Shown here: piece by piece, positions 23,346-35,727 of the stretch | Position numbering within the stretch: position 1 is the stretch's first letter | Layout: each line of letters opens with the position of its first letter | Source of the DNA: Annulohypoxylon bovei var. microspora | Taxonomy: Eukaryota; Ascomycota; Sordariomycetes; Xylariales; Hypoxylaceae | Assembly: GCA_022836615.1 (NCBI GenBank) | Contig: MU405245.1 | Span: 186,001-250,000 of the forward strand | Direction: 5' to 3' | Length of the DNA stretch: 64,000 nucleotides | Made by a program: the position numbers and the translations under genes | Notes under the pieces: generated by a model | Seen by the model: the letters and a program-made list of their open reading frames with translations, nothing else | Told to the model about the DNA's origin: nothing | Database searches by the model: none

Positions 23346-25171
23346 CTAGGGCTTTCCGGCGAAAGATTCCCTCGTGTTGACCCTGTCAATGTCGTACGGG
23401 TTACCCTCGTAAGTGTTACTTCTTGTTTGGGCGAGACTGTGTTGGCCGCTAGTAGCCCACGAATTCGTACGTCTGCGCGCTCTGATAGAGGCCGTCTGTA
23501 TCTCGGCATCCGACCCTCCAATGCTCGCTGTCCTGTCGTCCGTCTTCTCATCTTCTTGCTTATCCTCTTCAGATTCGTCGCGTCCGGAGCTGGCCTGCGC
23601 GTCTTGCAGCTTCTCCATGAAGGCGGCGGACTGGGCCGCGTACTTGCACGATTTACGGATAGCCGGACCGTACTTATAGAAGAGGAAGGGGAACGGGACG
23701 CAAGCGAGTGCTAGGAAGGCCGGAACCGACGACGCCCAGTGGATGCCGAGGTCCGCGTACATATAGCTCGTGAATAAGGGGAAAGCCGCACCGAATAGCG
23801 AACGCATGACGGAGTTGGCAGCCAGGACCGACGCAGCGAAGATGGTATAGGAATCGATGAGGTAATTCATGATGCTCAAGAAGACCAAAACCATCCCGAA
23901 TCCAAACGGAACACCAGCCGAGATACTAGCCATCCAGTGTATTGACGGTGAATTGGTCCACGCGAACCAGAACAGACCAATAGGCAGGAATATACTCCCT
24001 ACCAAGGTCGGTATAAGTCGAGCCTCCGGAGGAGCAAAACCGCCGTGACTCTCCTGAACTCGGATGTACCTCTTGTTGTCGGGGATGGTGTACGCGATCG
24101 CGAAGAGCATGCCGACCAAGATTCCTAGGAAAGAAAGGCCACCTATTCCGGCGCTCCATCCTCGGTTCTGCTGGTAAACGATGGGGAAGGCGGCGAATAA
24201 CATATACAAAGTTCCGTAGATAATCGCCTGGGGAAATTAGTTAGCGGTGCTACAAAGGGGTTGGAATTGGACCGTACCATATAGAGCGACATCAGGAACA
24301 CAATAGGCTCCCTGAAGAGCAGAACCCAGGGCCGAGAGAGAGCCACCTTGAACGACTCGCCTAGAGATACTCGTCCTTGATCACGGTCGATGATGCTCAG
24401 GTAATGCTTCCCGGTCATCTGCGATAGCTTGGTGGCGCGCTGGCGTAGTATAACCGGCGCATACGTTTCGGGCACGAACAAACTTCCTATGATCCAAAGC
24501 GCGCCGGAAAACGCAGCCAAGAAACCCATAACCCAACGCCACCCAGCGCCGATGCCCAAGAATCCGCCGATGATAGGACCGATCACGGGGCCTAGGAAGG
24601 GCGCGGCGGCGAAGACGGCCATGGCTTGCCCGCGCTCAGAGGCAGGGAACATGTCGGCGATGACGCCGCCCGCGTTGGTCAGCGGCGACGAGCCAAACGC
24701 GCCGGCGAAGAACCGCAGCACGAGCAGGGTCTCGACGTTGTTCGCGCCGGCGCACCCAGCGTTGAACGCAGTCAGCGCACCGTACGTGGCGAAGAACAGG
24801 ATCTGGCGACCGAAGAGCTCGCTGAGCGGCGCCCACATCAGGGGGCCGACCGCGAAGCCGACGACGAAAAGCGACACGCCCAGGATGGCGACCTCCGTGC
24901 TGATGCGGAAGGCGATGATGATCTCGGCGATGCCGCCGGAGTAGGCTGAGGACACGAGCGCGACGGCGAGGGTGGCGACGGCGACGACCATGGTGATCGA
25001 CCACCGCTTTAAGGGGCTGAAGTTCATCGGGTTACGCGGGTCGTCGGGGATCCATTTCACCAGATAAGGATCTGCTTCTGTTCCGGAACCCTCATACTCG
25101 TAATTCTTGACCTCAGGAGTTATGCCCGCCTGGTCGACGACCAAGCGCCAATGCGGCAACTTCGTACCCAT
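23346..25171 (-). CDS. MFS transporter, DHA1 (drug:H+ antiporter, FLU1/TPO-like) family
   Basis: Plasma-membrane proton antiporter of 12-TM type, probably exporting small organic molecules or polyamines. Two exons, 24278-25171 and 23346-24227, flank a 50-base intron and give 591 residues. The cytosolic N-terminus holds the family block DPYLVKWIPDDPRNPMNFS just before TM1. Then come PLMWAPLSELFGRQ (the motif A loop), RFFAGAFGSSPLTNAGGVIAD (TM4), and the antiporter motif C region FLGPVIGPIIGGFLG in TM5. The second half begins at AIIYGTLYMLF. The C-terminal tail of about 100 residues is hydrophilic and rich in Glu, Ser and Arg. Substrate is unknown; no biosynthetic cluster lies next to it. Confidence 0.9.
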
Positions 25172-28100
25172 TTTCTTTTCTTACTCTCGCTGGCCCAGTA
25201 TTAATTTTCGGCGATCAGATTGTCGGGTATGGCGTTTCGTTGGTCGTATATACCTAGAGGGGGGCCTCTAGGAATGAAAGATTAGGTGCGAGGAAAAATA
25301 ATGGCAGAGCTGAAGCAGAACAGGCATTTCCTTTATGAGTCAGTAGGACGAGGAGGATGAGTTATAATGAGAGTATAATATATATGCGGCTCAAACTTGA
25401 GTAATTATGATGGAATGGACCGCGATCCGAATCGGATGAACGCGAATCCATGGTGAGAATTATTAGTTAGCGTAAGCCGATCTGGCTCGGATGGTCGGTT
25501 CTATTGAATAGAGAATTTGAAATGCTCCATAGCTGTATAATAGCGGCCGAAGTGTCTTGTTAGGGTTGTGTAGCGGTTGCTATTATTTTGATGCCACCTA
25601 CCGGATCTGGAACAGTCCGCTCTGGGCTCTTTATGAAAACAGTTATGCAGTTTGAATCACCGGTGGGGATAAAGAATTACGCAGCGGGTCTGTCTCATCT
25701 TGGTATACCTAAACGGACATAAACCTCTATCTCCTGCTTATAATCTAGGGATCTACTAAGATAACCCCTAAAAATAGTTGATTGCTAGATATAACCCGAA
25801 AAAAAAAACTCGCTAGTATATTTCTGACCAAGATCTTTTGCACCTGATAGCCTGATGATCGGGATTCGTTTGCATATGTATCTACATATCACCGACCTAT
25901 GGATAGATCCGTAATCCTCGATGGGTCAACCAGGGGTCACTTGCCTCTGGTACAATAATTGTGAATGGTGGGTTTTACGTGCCGTATTAGGTTCTATCGG
26001 ATTCTGATATACAATCCCGACACGGTCCCATATATCCGGGATTCGGTGGGCATTGTGGCATTATCAGGATCTTGAGTTGTTAATACCTATCTCCTGACTG
26101 TGCTTTGATTCAACAGGTTAATTGTATATCAAAGGCAAGAAGCTTTACTTCCCTACCTCAGTACACGAACGAGGCTACCTAGGTATATAACTAGAATGCC
26201 CCAGCATTCGATCTAGGGATTATCACATCAAAAACCCCTATACTAGGTACTTAGGTATTTCGGCTTTCCTGGTTGGATCTCCTACTTCACGATAGACTTC
26301 ACTCTAAAAATTTGTCCGAGTGAAGGACGCTAGCCATCTATTCCTCTTGGAGATCGTTTTGCCTCCTAAGTACTCAAGTTAGAGAGTTTTAATTTGATAT
26401 TACGGTCTTTAAAATGGGCTCTCTAGAGCTTCTTGAAACCCGTCGGGAATCAAGCTGACTAGCATTTTCCGCTGTTGGCCGGGCTGACTCAATGCCGTCT
26501 CAGCCCGATACTCCGATAGTACGGCCGTAAATTCGAAATTAGATCCGGTCCGTCAAGAAACAAGTGAGATAGTGCTTGAGTTTTGACTGATACACAGAGT
26601 AAAGGTGAGTAAGAAATATGGAAACTGTAACTAATATGCACCATTAATGCCTAACTGATCCTAAGTGTTACGAGCTGAAGGCTTCTTTATATACAGCTAA
26701 AGCCCCTAGTTAGATAGATCACCACCAACCCTAGTCTGTCCCCACTCGTCTTTCCCAATTCCGACCCCTCGTATTTGTTCTATGCCCCTTTATGTAGAGG
26801 CTCTTTAGTATCCGCAATATCTTACATTATGGCCTGATGAAACTCTCCATTCGACATGTACCTAATCCCTAAGAACACCCTTGTCCCCGTCACCCGTTTA
26901 TGATTGTTAACTTTATTCCTTAGAGTTCATCTTGCCTACAACGGAGTTGGCCTTGTTGGCCTATAATGGCCCGGACGTTAGATTGTGCATTTTTATCAAG
27001 CCCTTATACGCGGCCTCTAGGTGTAGTACTGACATTACGGGGTCAAATTTGAGCTAACAAAGAAGTGTGAGCTTATAGATACATGGTGAGGTATTTTATT
27101 TTATTTTGAATGTATTTTTTTTTTAGGGAGGCATGTATGTGTCCTCCGATCCTTCAGACATATGTGGCGTTTCTTGTACTAAACCTTTATCAGCTTGATA
27201 TCCGCGTCGAAGGTGTCGTGACAGTATTATTAAGTCTAAGAATCCCCTCGATTAGGTATCTACCTAGTTTCACGACTCATAACCCAAAGGTCCTCTGATC
27301 GAAACAAAGGGTTGTTGCCATATTGATGTCACTTGGTGAAATATTATGGATAAAGATACACATTTTGCCTGACACGAATATACATCGGTTATACAAAGGT
27401 TAAAGTTGACTTTCCGACTGCCTAGCTAGATACCTAGGTATTTATACAGAGAAGTTAGTTTATGATATGATTCAGTATTCAGAGCCATATCCCTTCCATT
27501 ATATTGGAGCCACACAATAGTCATACAGAGCATCTTAGAATCAAATTGACCGATCATTGTTTCTCTACCCGCATAGAAGAGGATGAACTAATCCCCAACA
27601 TGGTCCATATTTGTAAGGCCTTCATGGTTCACCTTCCCTAAGTGGTTGTTGATATATGAGACATATGTGAGAATCTGGCTTCTCGACGAGCTTGTCTTAT
27701 TTGCCGTGGACGTAGGAAAATGCTTACTAAAATACTTACTAAACCTTGATCAAAACAATTCTTGTAGTGTGAATAGATAATTGGGGGTCTATTTATGAGG
27801 CGACATGTACCATCTTCCCAGCTGAAAGTATGGGAGCCCCTTAACCTTGGTAATATTTTCGATATCCCTAAGTAGGGTTGTGATATGGATGGATATGAAA
27901 TGGAAAGAGTTTATTATATTAGTGAAGAGGATATAAAGTGGTCTATAACGGATGGTCTGAAACACATTTAGAAAATTTTCAATAATTGTTGTCGGTGCTC
28001 TTATTCAGTGTCACTGAAGTGTTTTAATCATTTATACACGAGTCTTTAGGTACCTACCGAACTAGTGGATGAGAATATATAGGTGAGATAACTATATTAT

Positions 28101-28560
28101 AAAATATTGTAGATACAACAACCACCTATTTAACCTAGGTAGCAGGTAGATACTACAGCTAAGGTTTGATCGGGAACTAACCTTTCCTGCCATTTTCCGA
28201 ATCACATCAAGTGTAACTATTCTGTATTCCGAGGTTACGTAAATGTGCGCATCTAATAATAGGACTCAGGCCTTCTCATCCGTCATTTCCGATGGCAATG
28301 GTTACACAACATAGCACGGCTCCGTGCATAGCCCGATACCTATTTGAATTATATAACATAACACTGGGTCAGGGTTTTTCTCATCCCATTTCAATTCCAC
28401 CATGTCGTCGCCAGATTCCACAATGGCAACAACAGGTCCATTTCCGCCCGATGTCACGATGCAAACCTAGCAGCTAGAGAAATAACTAGGTTAAGTTGTT
28501 GCGCAAGGAGCTCTAACCCCTTGTACCTACGGAATGCGGTATACATACATAGTGTGCCCT
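25172..28560. other. AT-rich gene desert, left part
   Basis: 3.4 kb upstream of the MFS gene with no supportable gene. It has A/T runs (25800, 27110-27123) and several TACCTAGGTA words (26175, 26243, 27431, 28132). No terminal repeats, transposase or reverse transcriptase pieces were recognised. Confidence 0.5.
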
Positions 28561-28579
28561 TTGTTTGCTCTGTTCCAGG

Positions 28580-29930
28580 ACTAGCCCCAATGGTCCCCTA
28601 AGGGCTGGTCCCTGGTCCAGACCTCAAGGCCATCCTCCCAAGGGGCGACCCGAGATCATTCAGAAATTTGTTTATTATCTTACCTATGACTGGATTGGTC
28701 CAAACGGTTCCGACGAGAACCCACCCTTATTCGGTACCTTCAGAGCGCCGCCCTCTACGCCACCGTGAACAGGGTTTGACAGGACGCCGTCGAGCGTGAG
28801 ACCTCCGCCGAGCTGCGCCTTGATCTCGGGCGGCTCGCCGACATCGGCGTTATCCTAAACGAGGTCCCGCGACGCCAAAACTACGTGCGCACCATTCAGC
28901 TCAACGTCGTGCTTCCCCGCCCGGGCTTCGCGATAGCACCCATCAAAACAGTCGACGAGTGGAAACGGAGCGGTCGCCCGTGTCTTGTCCAGCTCACCGC
29001 TCGTGCTAGAAGATCCCGAGCACGTCTGTATGTAATATCGAAAACCCCCCCTTTTAGTCTGTCTCGGGAGTCAAAACCTTCTAGTTATGTCGACTGGGGA
29101 GTTATCGCTCCCGAGGCATGCTAAAAACACTCAACTCTTTCCTAAAGAAGAAAGTACCGACTTTCGTTGTTTTAGTGTGCTATGGACTGGTGAATATTGT
29201 CACGGAGGTAGACACGGAGAGGAACAGGCTGATCGGAAGACTCGTCTCTGGGGCGGCCCTGCGCGTTGGTGGCGAGGCTACCGGCGGCTAAGAATGTGTC
29301 CATCAACTGGTGGGATGCCAGTTACCACCCTGAGGTACGGAGCGGTAAGATCCTTCATCGGCCGTTTCCACATGGTCGGCGCTGGTTCCGAACTAAATCC
29401 CTAACAGCCTGCACGACGGTCTACGCGGTACGAGGCAAAACCAGATGAGCTCTCTCAGTCCCTTAGTGTGATCTCCCAGCGCCCGTGGAACCTCGACCTC
29501 TACGAGGTCGTCTTCACCGACGAAATATTCCTTCAGCATAACCTAGCTTCCGAGATGGCGTTACTAGCGCATTGGGAATGGCTGGAGATTTTTAGCCTCC
29601 ACTATCCGCCCGTGACGCTGTCGGGCGAGTGGCTGTTCTATCACGACCCGAGCGTCCGTCGCAGATCCTGCCCTCCAGCGCCAATACCTCACCGCGGCGC
29701 ACGCGGCCCTCGAGATACCCCTGTTCAGAAATTATGACACTTGTAGCATAGCTGAAGCGCGAGGGGGACTGACACAAGTTCTGGTACCACCGTGACACGA
29801 AGGGGAACGTTACGAAGGCGCTCTGGACCAACAGCTCTGGGACACCCAAGCAACTAACGCGTGCTTACCGTTTCTTGGCGGTCGAAGCAGGTCTGGCATC
29901 CATGTCAATTTGCACGTTGCAGTAAGCGTA
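28580..29930 (+). pseudogene. Decayed protein-coding relic, possibly an F-box-like fungal family
   Basis: A GC-richer island inside AT-rich DNA with coding-like fragments in changing + frames, broken by stops and shifts. Recognisable pieces are YVRTIQLNVVLPRPGFAI (about 28880-28930), NRLIGRLVSGAALRVGGE (about 29225), VFTDEIFLQHNL then WLEIFSLHYPPVTLSGEWLF (about 29505-29640), and KFWYHRDTKGNVTKALW (about 29775). The order and spacing resemble the C-terminal half of the large F-box-like families of Sordariomycetes, where a phrase of the form W..LE.....P.TPSG.W.F is typical. That assignment is from memory of the family style and is weak. No intact start, no full frame. Confidence 0.35.
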
Positions 29931-30951
29931 CGTAGAAGCAAGCCGAAGAAGCAAGCCGAGGAGTGTGAGTCGTAACTTTATGTATTACAAGACTTACGTT
30001 GAGTGATCATTTCTGTCGGTAATAATCTTATACCGGGGCTTAGCTGATGATATACATGATAGCTTCGGCAATAAGCATGGATTTACAAGATACATGAAAT
30101 ATAAAGTTACATATAACTAGTACTGAATTGTGTTACTCGAGGTAAGTGTAGTAGGGGATTAAGGGGGAATTTTCTTCTTTTAAGCGATAACTCCGCTTAC
30201 TACCTAATTCCTATTAAGTAAACCTAAGATTACCTATATAGGTACGGTAATAACATCAGTCAACTTACTATCTCCTGATCATCGATACCTATCAAGCACA
30301 TAATAATAAAAGGGTTGATGACCAATTTATACTTGTTGAATGAGGGACCTACCACGTAGATAGGGAAATTTACTTCTGATATGAGTAAGATTTCTTGATA
30401 ATGGAATTATATTTGTAAATATATGGAGAAATGTATCGGTTTTGGTATGTAGCATTACTCAGCACTCTCTACTAGATAGGTATGGACGGTTTATATCCGT
30501 AAATAGAAGACATTGTTTGGCTACCTGTACGATATGCTGTAACGTCATATGAAGCCACGACTAGTCACTCTTCTTACGTACCTAGCTATGCAGACCGCCG
30601 CAAGAGATCAAAGTATTGGAAATTAAGGTGGCAGCACCGGTATTTGAGTGATTGGTGATTGGAGGTATTAAGTGCATTAGATAGCTATTATTGTGTTGCA
30701 GTCAAACCAAGCTCCTTGACTTGTCAACGTCGTATAACCATACCAGTTGTAACAAAGATTCAACTAGAGGGTGTAGACATCACCTCCGGATTATGACTGT
30801 AGGGTCATTTAAATGAATACCTGACTATAAAAGACACTGGGCTGTACGAGAAGTGGGGGATACGGGTATATTTATCTCTTCTTTTATCTGGGTTATACAA
30901 CTACCTGCGGCCAAATTTGAATACCAATACTACATCGTTCGGATAAAAGCC
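29931..30951. other. AT-rich gene desert, right part, and P450 promoter
   Basis: 1 kb without a supportable gene; its right end is the promoter of the P450 gene, with a TATA box at 30826. The upstream in-frame codons of the P450 frame (from about 30853) do not contain an ATG before 30952. Confidence 0.5.
30826..30833 (+). promoter_or_regulatory. TATA box of the P450 gene
   Basis: TATAAAAG lies 126 bases upstream of the ATG at 30952, predicting a leader of roughly 95 bases. Confidence 0.55.
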
Positions 30952-32812
30952 ATGTCATTACTAACAGACATTACAGATTCGATTGGACCCTTGACGGCCT
31001 TCGTCCTTATTTTCCTCGGCTGGTACGTAATTTCAGCTGTGTATTCGTGGTATCGCCTTTGCCATGTACCCGGTCCATTCCTGGCATCATTCTCGTACTT
31101 GTGGCTAGCTTGGTATGCTTTAAGCGGCAAGCAGCTTGAAATTATCGACGATGTGGGAAAAAAGTACGGCTCACTCATCCGGCTCGGTCCCAACGTGCTT
31201 TTGGTAGACGATCCGGAGGTCATAAAATCCTTGTCAAGCGCGAAGAGCAAGTACAAGAAGTCCACGTGGTACACCGGGAGTCGCTTCAACCCATATCATC
31301 CGACTATGTTCATAACGCTAGACCCAATAGCCCACGACAAAATCAAGGCTCAGGTTTGGCCTGGGTATAGTGGCCGTGACAACCCTAATTATGAATCTGA
31401 TATCGACTTCCAAGTCGGCAATTTCATCGACATCATTCGGAAGAGATATATCACAACGCCCGAAGCAGGAGGGTTTCGTCCGCTTGATTTAGCTCGAACC
31501 GTTTCGTATTTCACCATAGATGTCATATCTAAGTTGTCAACAGGACAAGAATTCGGTTTCCTGGAAACTGAATCAGACCGACATGGATTTATCGCAGCGA
31601 CGCATAAGCAAATTCTTCTGATATCCATAGCACAAGATGTGCCCCTGGTTCGAGATATCGCATACTCTACGCTTGGCTTGAAGATTTGGGGGCCTAAGGA
31701 AACAGACTCAACAGGGTTCGGGAGAATTATGCAGTGAGTTATCTGACCATCTGAACCGTTTTAACCCGTGTCTTCTATGAGTCGATGTTAAACCAGGCCC
31801 GTAGCATAGCGAATGAGGCAATACGAAAGCGATTCAAACCGGATGCTGATAAGCAGGAGAAAACTGTGTTGGTAAGTTGTTAACGATAATGCGATATAAT
31901 TTATTCTCCGTGTGATCAAGGTGCATACGTGACTGACGTTTGCGCACATGGAAGGCATCTTTTATTCGACACGGTCTCACGCAGCCTCAATGTGAAGTAG
32001 AGTCGCTCTTCATGTTTGTAGCCGGTTCCGACACGACCGCTTCTGCAATCCGAGCTACACTACTGCATATATTATCAATACCACGGGTATACCAGCGAAT
32101 GAAGGATGAAATCACATTAGCTGTCAATGAGGGAAGGGTGTCAAGCCCTATCACACAAGCTGAGGCTAAAGAATTGCCATACCTTCAGGTAAGTGAAAAG
32201 CCCCTTATGACTGAAAGGGTCTCTACCCTCAATTCCTCCAGCTATTACCCTAAGCTTAAGATTAAGTTCCTTAAGTTAACGAGGTGATAAAATAGGCTGT
32301 TATTTATGAAGGCCTGCGAATTCGCCCCGTAACAACTGCCATGGTAGCTAAAGAAGTACCTCGCGGGGGCGACACGATCAATGGCAAATTCATCCCGGAG
32401 GGAATGATAATCGGTTCGAACTTCCAGTCACTCCTGCACTCGAAGGCCTTGTTCGGCGAAGACGCAGAAATGTTCAGGCCAGAACGATATATGGAACTCG
32501 ACCCGAAAGCTCGCACTGAAATGGAGCGGAACGTTGAGCTCACTTTCGGCTATGGTCGATGGATGTGCGCAGGGAAGCCTATTGCGTTTATGGAGTTGAA
32601 CAAAATTTACTTCGAGGTATGTGTTTTCCCCGTTCGCTAGCTAAACCCCTATACCATTATAGAGTATGACTGGCTCACTTATGATATAGTTGCTGCGAAA
32701 CTTTGACTTTCAGCTCCTAAACCCTCAGAACCCGATGACCACCGCTAGCTATGGTCTATATCTCGACAAAGGGTTGATCGTGAGAGTTACGGAGTCAGAT
32801 ATTGCCCATTGA
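30952..32812 (+). CDS. Cytochrome P450 monooxygenase (pisatin-demethylase-like group)
   Basis: Haem-thiolate monooxygenase of the ER membrane. Five exons, 30952-31733, 31805-31871, 31955-32188, 32296-32616 and 32690-32812, give 508 residues. An N-terminal anchor (about 12-32) precedes the proline hinge HVPGPF. Core motifs are complete: I-helix AGSDTT (306-311), K-helix EGLR (366-369), FRPERY (421-426) and the haem loop FGYGRWMCAG (445-454) with ligand Cys452. General layout (SKYKKSTWYTG, DPIAHDKIK) recalls the CYP57/pisatin demethylase-like group, but substrate is not predictable. The splice at 31804/31805 is the least certain; the obvious AG seven bases upstream gives a stop. It begins a run of oxidation and hydrolysis genes to 38.7 kb. 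Confidence 0.9.
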
Positions 32813-33309
32813 TCTAGCGTATCGTCTGATTTTCGCTTCAGTGCTGCATAATAAGTAATACGTGACTGGTAGTACGGTTATTCATTATTTAGGTTAGAGG
32901 GTTTGATATTTGAGTAATACAAAGGCCTGGTTGGTCTATTATCAAGAACTTTAGAGACCTTATATACGTGTCCTAGGTACTGTATTTCTTTGTGAGACAT
33001 GATAGCTCATCTTATAATGGGATTTCAAGTTACTCCAACTCTGTGCCACCTATCATTCGTCTTGGCATTCTATACCCCGGACGAACCCCCGCAACAGGAT
33101 TGTGATCGACGCGATGATTAGTCAGCGCCATCGTGGAATTGCCCAGACTTCCCCGGATTTCCCCTCAATCTGCTATACCCTGGCTTTACGAGTTCATCGT
33201 CGTCTAGGACAACTTCTTTAGCCTATAACAACAACAACAACAACGTTATTAATTAAGATTTATATAGTCATATCTCATATACAACAGTTCATATCGACTT
33301 GCTTGGAAT
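32813..33309. other. Intergenic region between P450 and paraoxonase genes
   Basis: 497 bases holding the promoter of the paraoxonase-type gene. A (CAA)n run of six units lies at about 33228-33244, about 65 bases upstream of its ATG, probably in the 5' leader. Confidence 0.5.
33228..33244 (+). repeat. (CAA)6 microsatellite in the leader of the paraoxonase-type gene
   Basis: Six uninterrupted ACA/CAA units. Unstructured CAA leaders are usually favourable for translation, but here the role is inference. Confidence 0.7.
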
Positions 33310-34744
33310 ATGGCACTCTTCCTCTATCTAACTACCATTGTAGTCGGTATCCTTTCCGCGCTCCTATATGCTCCCCTCAAGCGCGAAGCAGCTATAGTAG
33401 GACTTCTGCGACCTTTAAACTCATGGAAGAACATTCATGGGATCGAGAACCGCGTGATTGGGGACACTGTTGCTTGTGAAGATCTACATTATCATGAACC
33501 ATCTGGTATGCTATACTCAGCATGCACGGGTGATATGGTAAAAGCGACTAGTTGGTTTCCGGGGTATGTACCTTAAGTCCTATCATATAATCAGACTCGG
33601 GAGGATTGGTATTGGAATTGGTTATAAAGCTAACGCATTCCAAATATAGATCTGGCACGCTCGACCATCCAGAAAACCCTGGCTTTGGCACGCTCGTGGT
33701 GATTGATTCGAAGGTAAGTTGTGACGATGCTATCATTCTTGATGACTAAGCGTTCCTCATATTGTGTGGTGTACTCATGATATACAGACTTTGAAGACGA
33801 AGAAGCTTTCTCTTGCCAACTTTCCGTCCTCGGCGTTTGTGACCCATGGAATTAGCATTTACAGTCCCCCTTCGGATCCTAAGACTGTTTATATATTCGC
33901 TGTAAATCACCATCCAAACCCCCTTTGGACGTCAGCTTCGTTAGAGCAGCCTAAGGCAGCTTCGCGCATCGAGCTATTCATACATACCGTCGGAAGCGAT
34001 ACAGCAAAGCATTTACGTTCCATCTCGCACCCTCTAATCAGGACACCTAACGATCTTCTCGCTTTATCTGAGAAGGAGTTCCTCGTTACCAACTGTCATC
34101 ACTACCGTGATGGGTTGATGCGCTTGGTAGAGGATTTAAGCCACAGACCATGGACTGATCTTGTGCACGTGAGTGTCGACGACGACAACAAAATCACTGC
34201 CACAGTTAGCCTGACCTCGATTGGAAACAATAATGGCTTGGGCTGGGGTCCGAATGGGCAGATTCTAATCGGGGATGCTACGGGTGGAAATCTCCACTTT
34301 GCAAGATTTGAAGCAGAAAACAAGACCTTGTCGGTTTCCCATTACGTATCTGCAGACGGCGTCGTCGACAACCCAAGCTTCTTCTCGGACCCGTACACGG
34401 GATTCGACGGCAAAGACTACAGCGGGTACCTTCTCCCCGGGCTTGGGCGTCCGATCGACTTCCCGGTGAACTTCAAGGATCCCACAGGAAAAGCCCCTAT
34501 TCCAAGCCTTGTCTGGTTCGTGCCGGCAAGTGCCGGCAAGACAGAGGGGGAGGGCCGCGATAAGCAGGCAAAACTTCTGTTCTCAGATGACGGTAGCAGC
34601 CTGAGGGGCGTGACGACGGCGGTAATCGTCGCTATTGACCCCGCGACTAATGATGGCAAAAGGGAGGGGTGGCTGTTTTTGACGGGGGTTGTGGCACCGA
34701 ATATGCTGGCCACGAAGATCGATTTTGCTACAGCTCTATCGTGA
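33310..34744 (+). CDS. Paraoxonase/arylesterase-type calcium-dependent beta-propeller hydrolase
   Basis: Lactonase/arylesterase of the serum paraoxonase family. Three exons, 33310-33563, 33650-33713 and 33788-34744, give 424 residues. A hydrophobic N-terminus (about 4-22) is a signal anchor, as in PON proteins. Counterparts of all known PON1 metal ligands are visible: the Glu-Asp pair in ACEDLHYHE (E53/D54), Asn in LVTNCHHYRDG (N168), Asn in GNNNGLGWGPNG (N224) and Asp-Asn in VVDNPSFF (D269/N270). The catalytic His of PON1 (H115) corresponds to VTHGISIY. So the enzyme is probably active, likely on lactones or esters. It sits 500 bases after a P450 in the same direction, and a lactonase-like propeller follows, suggesting linked catabolism of an oxygenated substrate. 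Confidence 0.85.
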
Positions 34745-35340
34745 GGCGCTAAATAACGAACGGTCTGTCAGATTCTCGTCAGGTAGGGTAAATTGATGGA
34801 GGATTCTTGGCTTGGCGAAAATGTATAACTTATCCTTATTTTTATTGACATGTCTTGGGCAGGTAGTCTGTTTCTGTATCGCAAGGTCAATACAAATTCT
34901 GGCTTTAGCGTACTCGCGAGGGCGAATAATGGATCTGGAGGTATTTAGTATGGATTTTCATTTCGGTATTTCTGTATGCAAATATCCAAAATGGTAATAA
35001 TTTATCATCTCATATTGAACCTTTGATATCAAGTCGAAATCGTGTTTTTTTATATGAACTATCTGGACAATCTTTAGAGGAGGTGAAAGAAATAGAAATT
35101 GGGGAGGCATCTAGTTGGCCGCGTGGGGTCCAGGTACGTGAGAAAATCTCCACGGCTGCATAACCCGCTGTAACTCGCTAGAAAATGCCCTGTAATCATA
35201 GCGTATCCCTGTAAAAGAAATGGAAGGGGGTCTGTCGCAGCGATAGTTGCCCCGCAGGTCTTCTCCAACCCTGCCTCATACATCATCAATCCCTTTCTTT
35301 CACCAACGACGACTCTATCAGGCGTATTATCTCATAATCC
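34745..35340. other. Intergenic region
   Basis: 596 bases downstream of the paraoxonase-type gene and upstream of the small membrane protein. Nothing else is seen. Confidence 0.5.
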
Positions 35341-35727
35341 ATGACCATGGCCATGGATACATTGTCAGATTTAATCTCTACCACCTTCGGTTCCCTTTGC
35401 ATCGCCTCTGCACTGCCTTTCGTCGGGATTCCGTTCCCAAGTCAGGCTTGGGCGACCTACTACGCTGACAAGAATCGCTGGATGTCCCAGCTATCTAATG
35501 GACGTCTTACGCCGAAGCAAGCTGGATACACAGGTGCCTTACTGCGAGTTGCAGTCGGTTCATGTTGTATCTATCAACCTACTCGGGTTGCGGCCCTGCT
35601 GCTCAATGGTGCTATTGTATGTCGCGGTACTGTCATCGCTTGTCGAGACGCGAGACCGATGAGGCCGCAATGGACAATGCTAGGCGCTGTCGGCTTGTGC
35701 TTAATTCTAGAGAAGCTGAAGTTATGA
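35341..35727 (+). CDS. Small predicted membrane protein, 128 residues
   Basis: Family not recognised with certainty. Single exon with good codon texture. There are three possible ATGs close together (35341, 35347, 35353). The sequence has three hydrophobic segments: FGSLCIASALPFVGIPF (about 16-32), the region GALLRVAVGSCCIYQP to VAALLLNGAIVCRGT (about 64-99), and MLGAVGLCLILEKL (about 112-125). Conserved-looking positively charged Arg-Pro-Gln-Trp precedes the last helix. The pattern resembles small fungal DUF4267/DoxX-like membrane proteins that often accompany redox genes. Its position between two hydrolase genes is compatible with an accessory role, but no function is shown. Confidence 0.6.
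   Translation: MTMAMDTLSDLISTTFGSLCIASALPFVGIPFPSQAWATYYADKNRWMSQLSNGRLTPKQAGYTGALLRVAVGSCCIYQPTRVAALLLNGAIVCRGTVIACRDARPMRPQWTMLGAVGLCLILEKLKL

Noticed and set aside
24429..24944. 171-codon + open frame opposite the MFS transporter
   Set aside because: Antisense shadow of transmembrane segments.
30853..30951. Upstream extension of the P450 frame
   Set aside because: It begins with GTG, has no ATG, and would place extra residues before a normal membrane anchor.
25172..30951. Transposable element in the AT-rich desert
   Set aside because: No terminal inverted or long repeats, target-site duplications or transposase/RT motifs could be found by eye.
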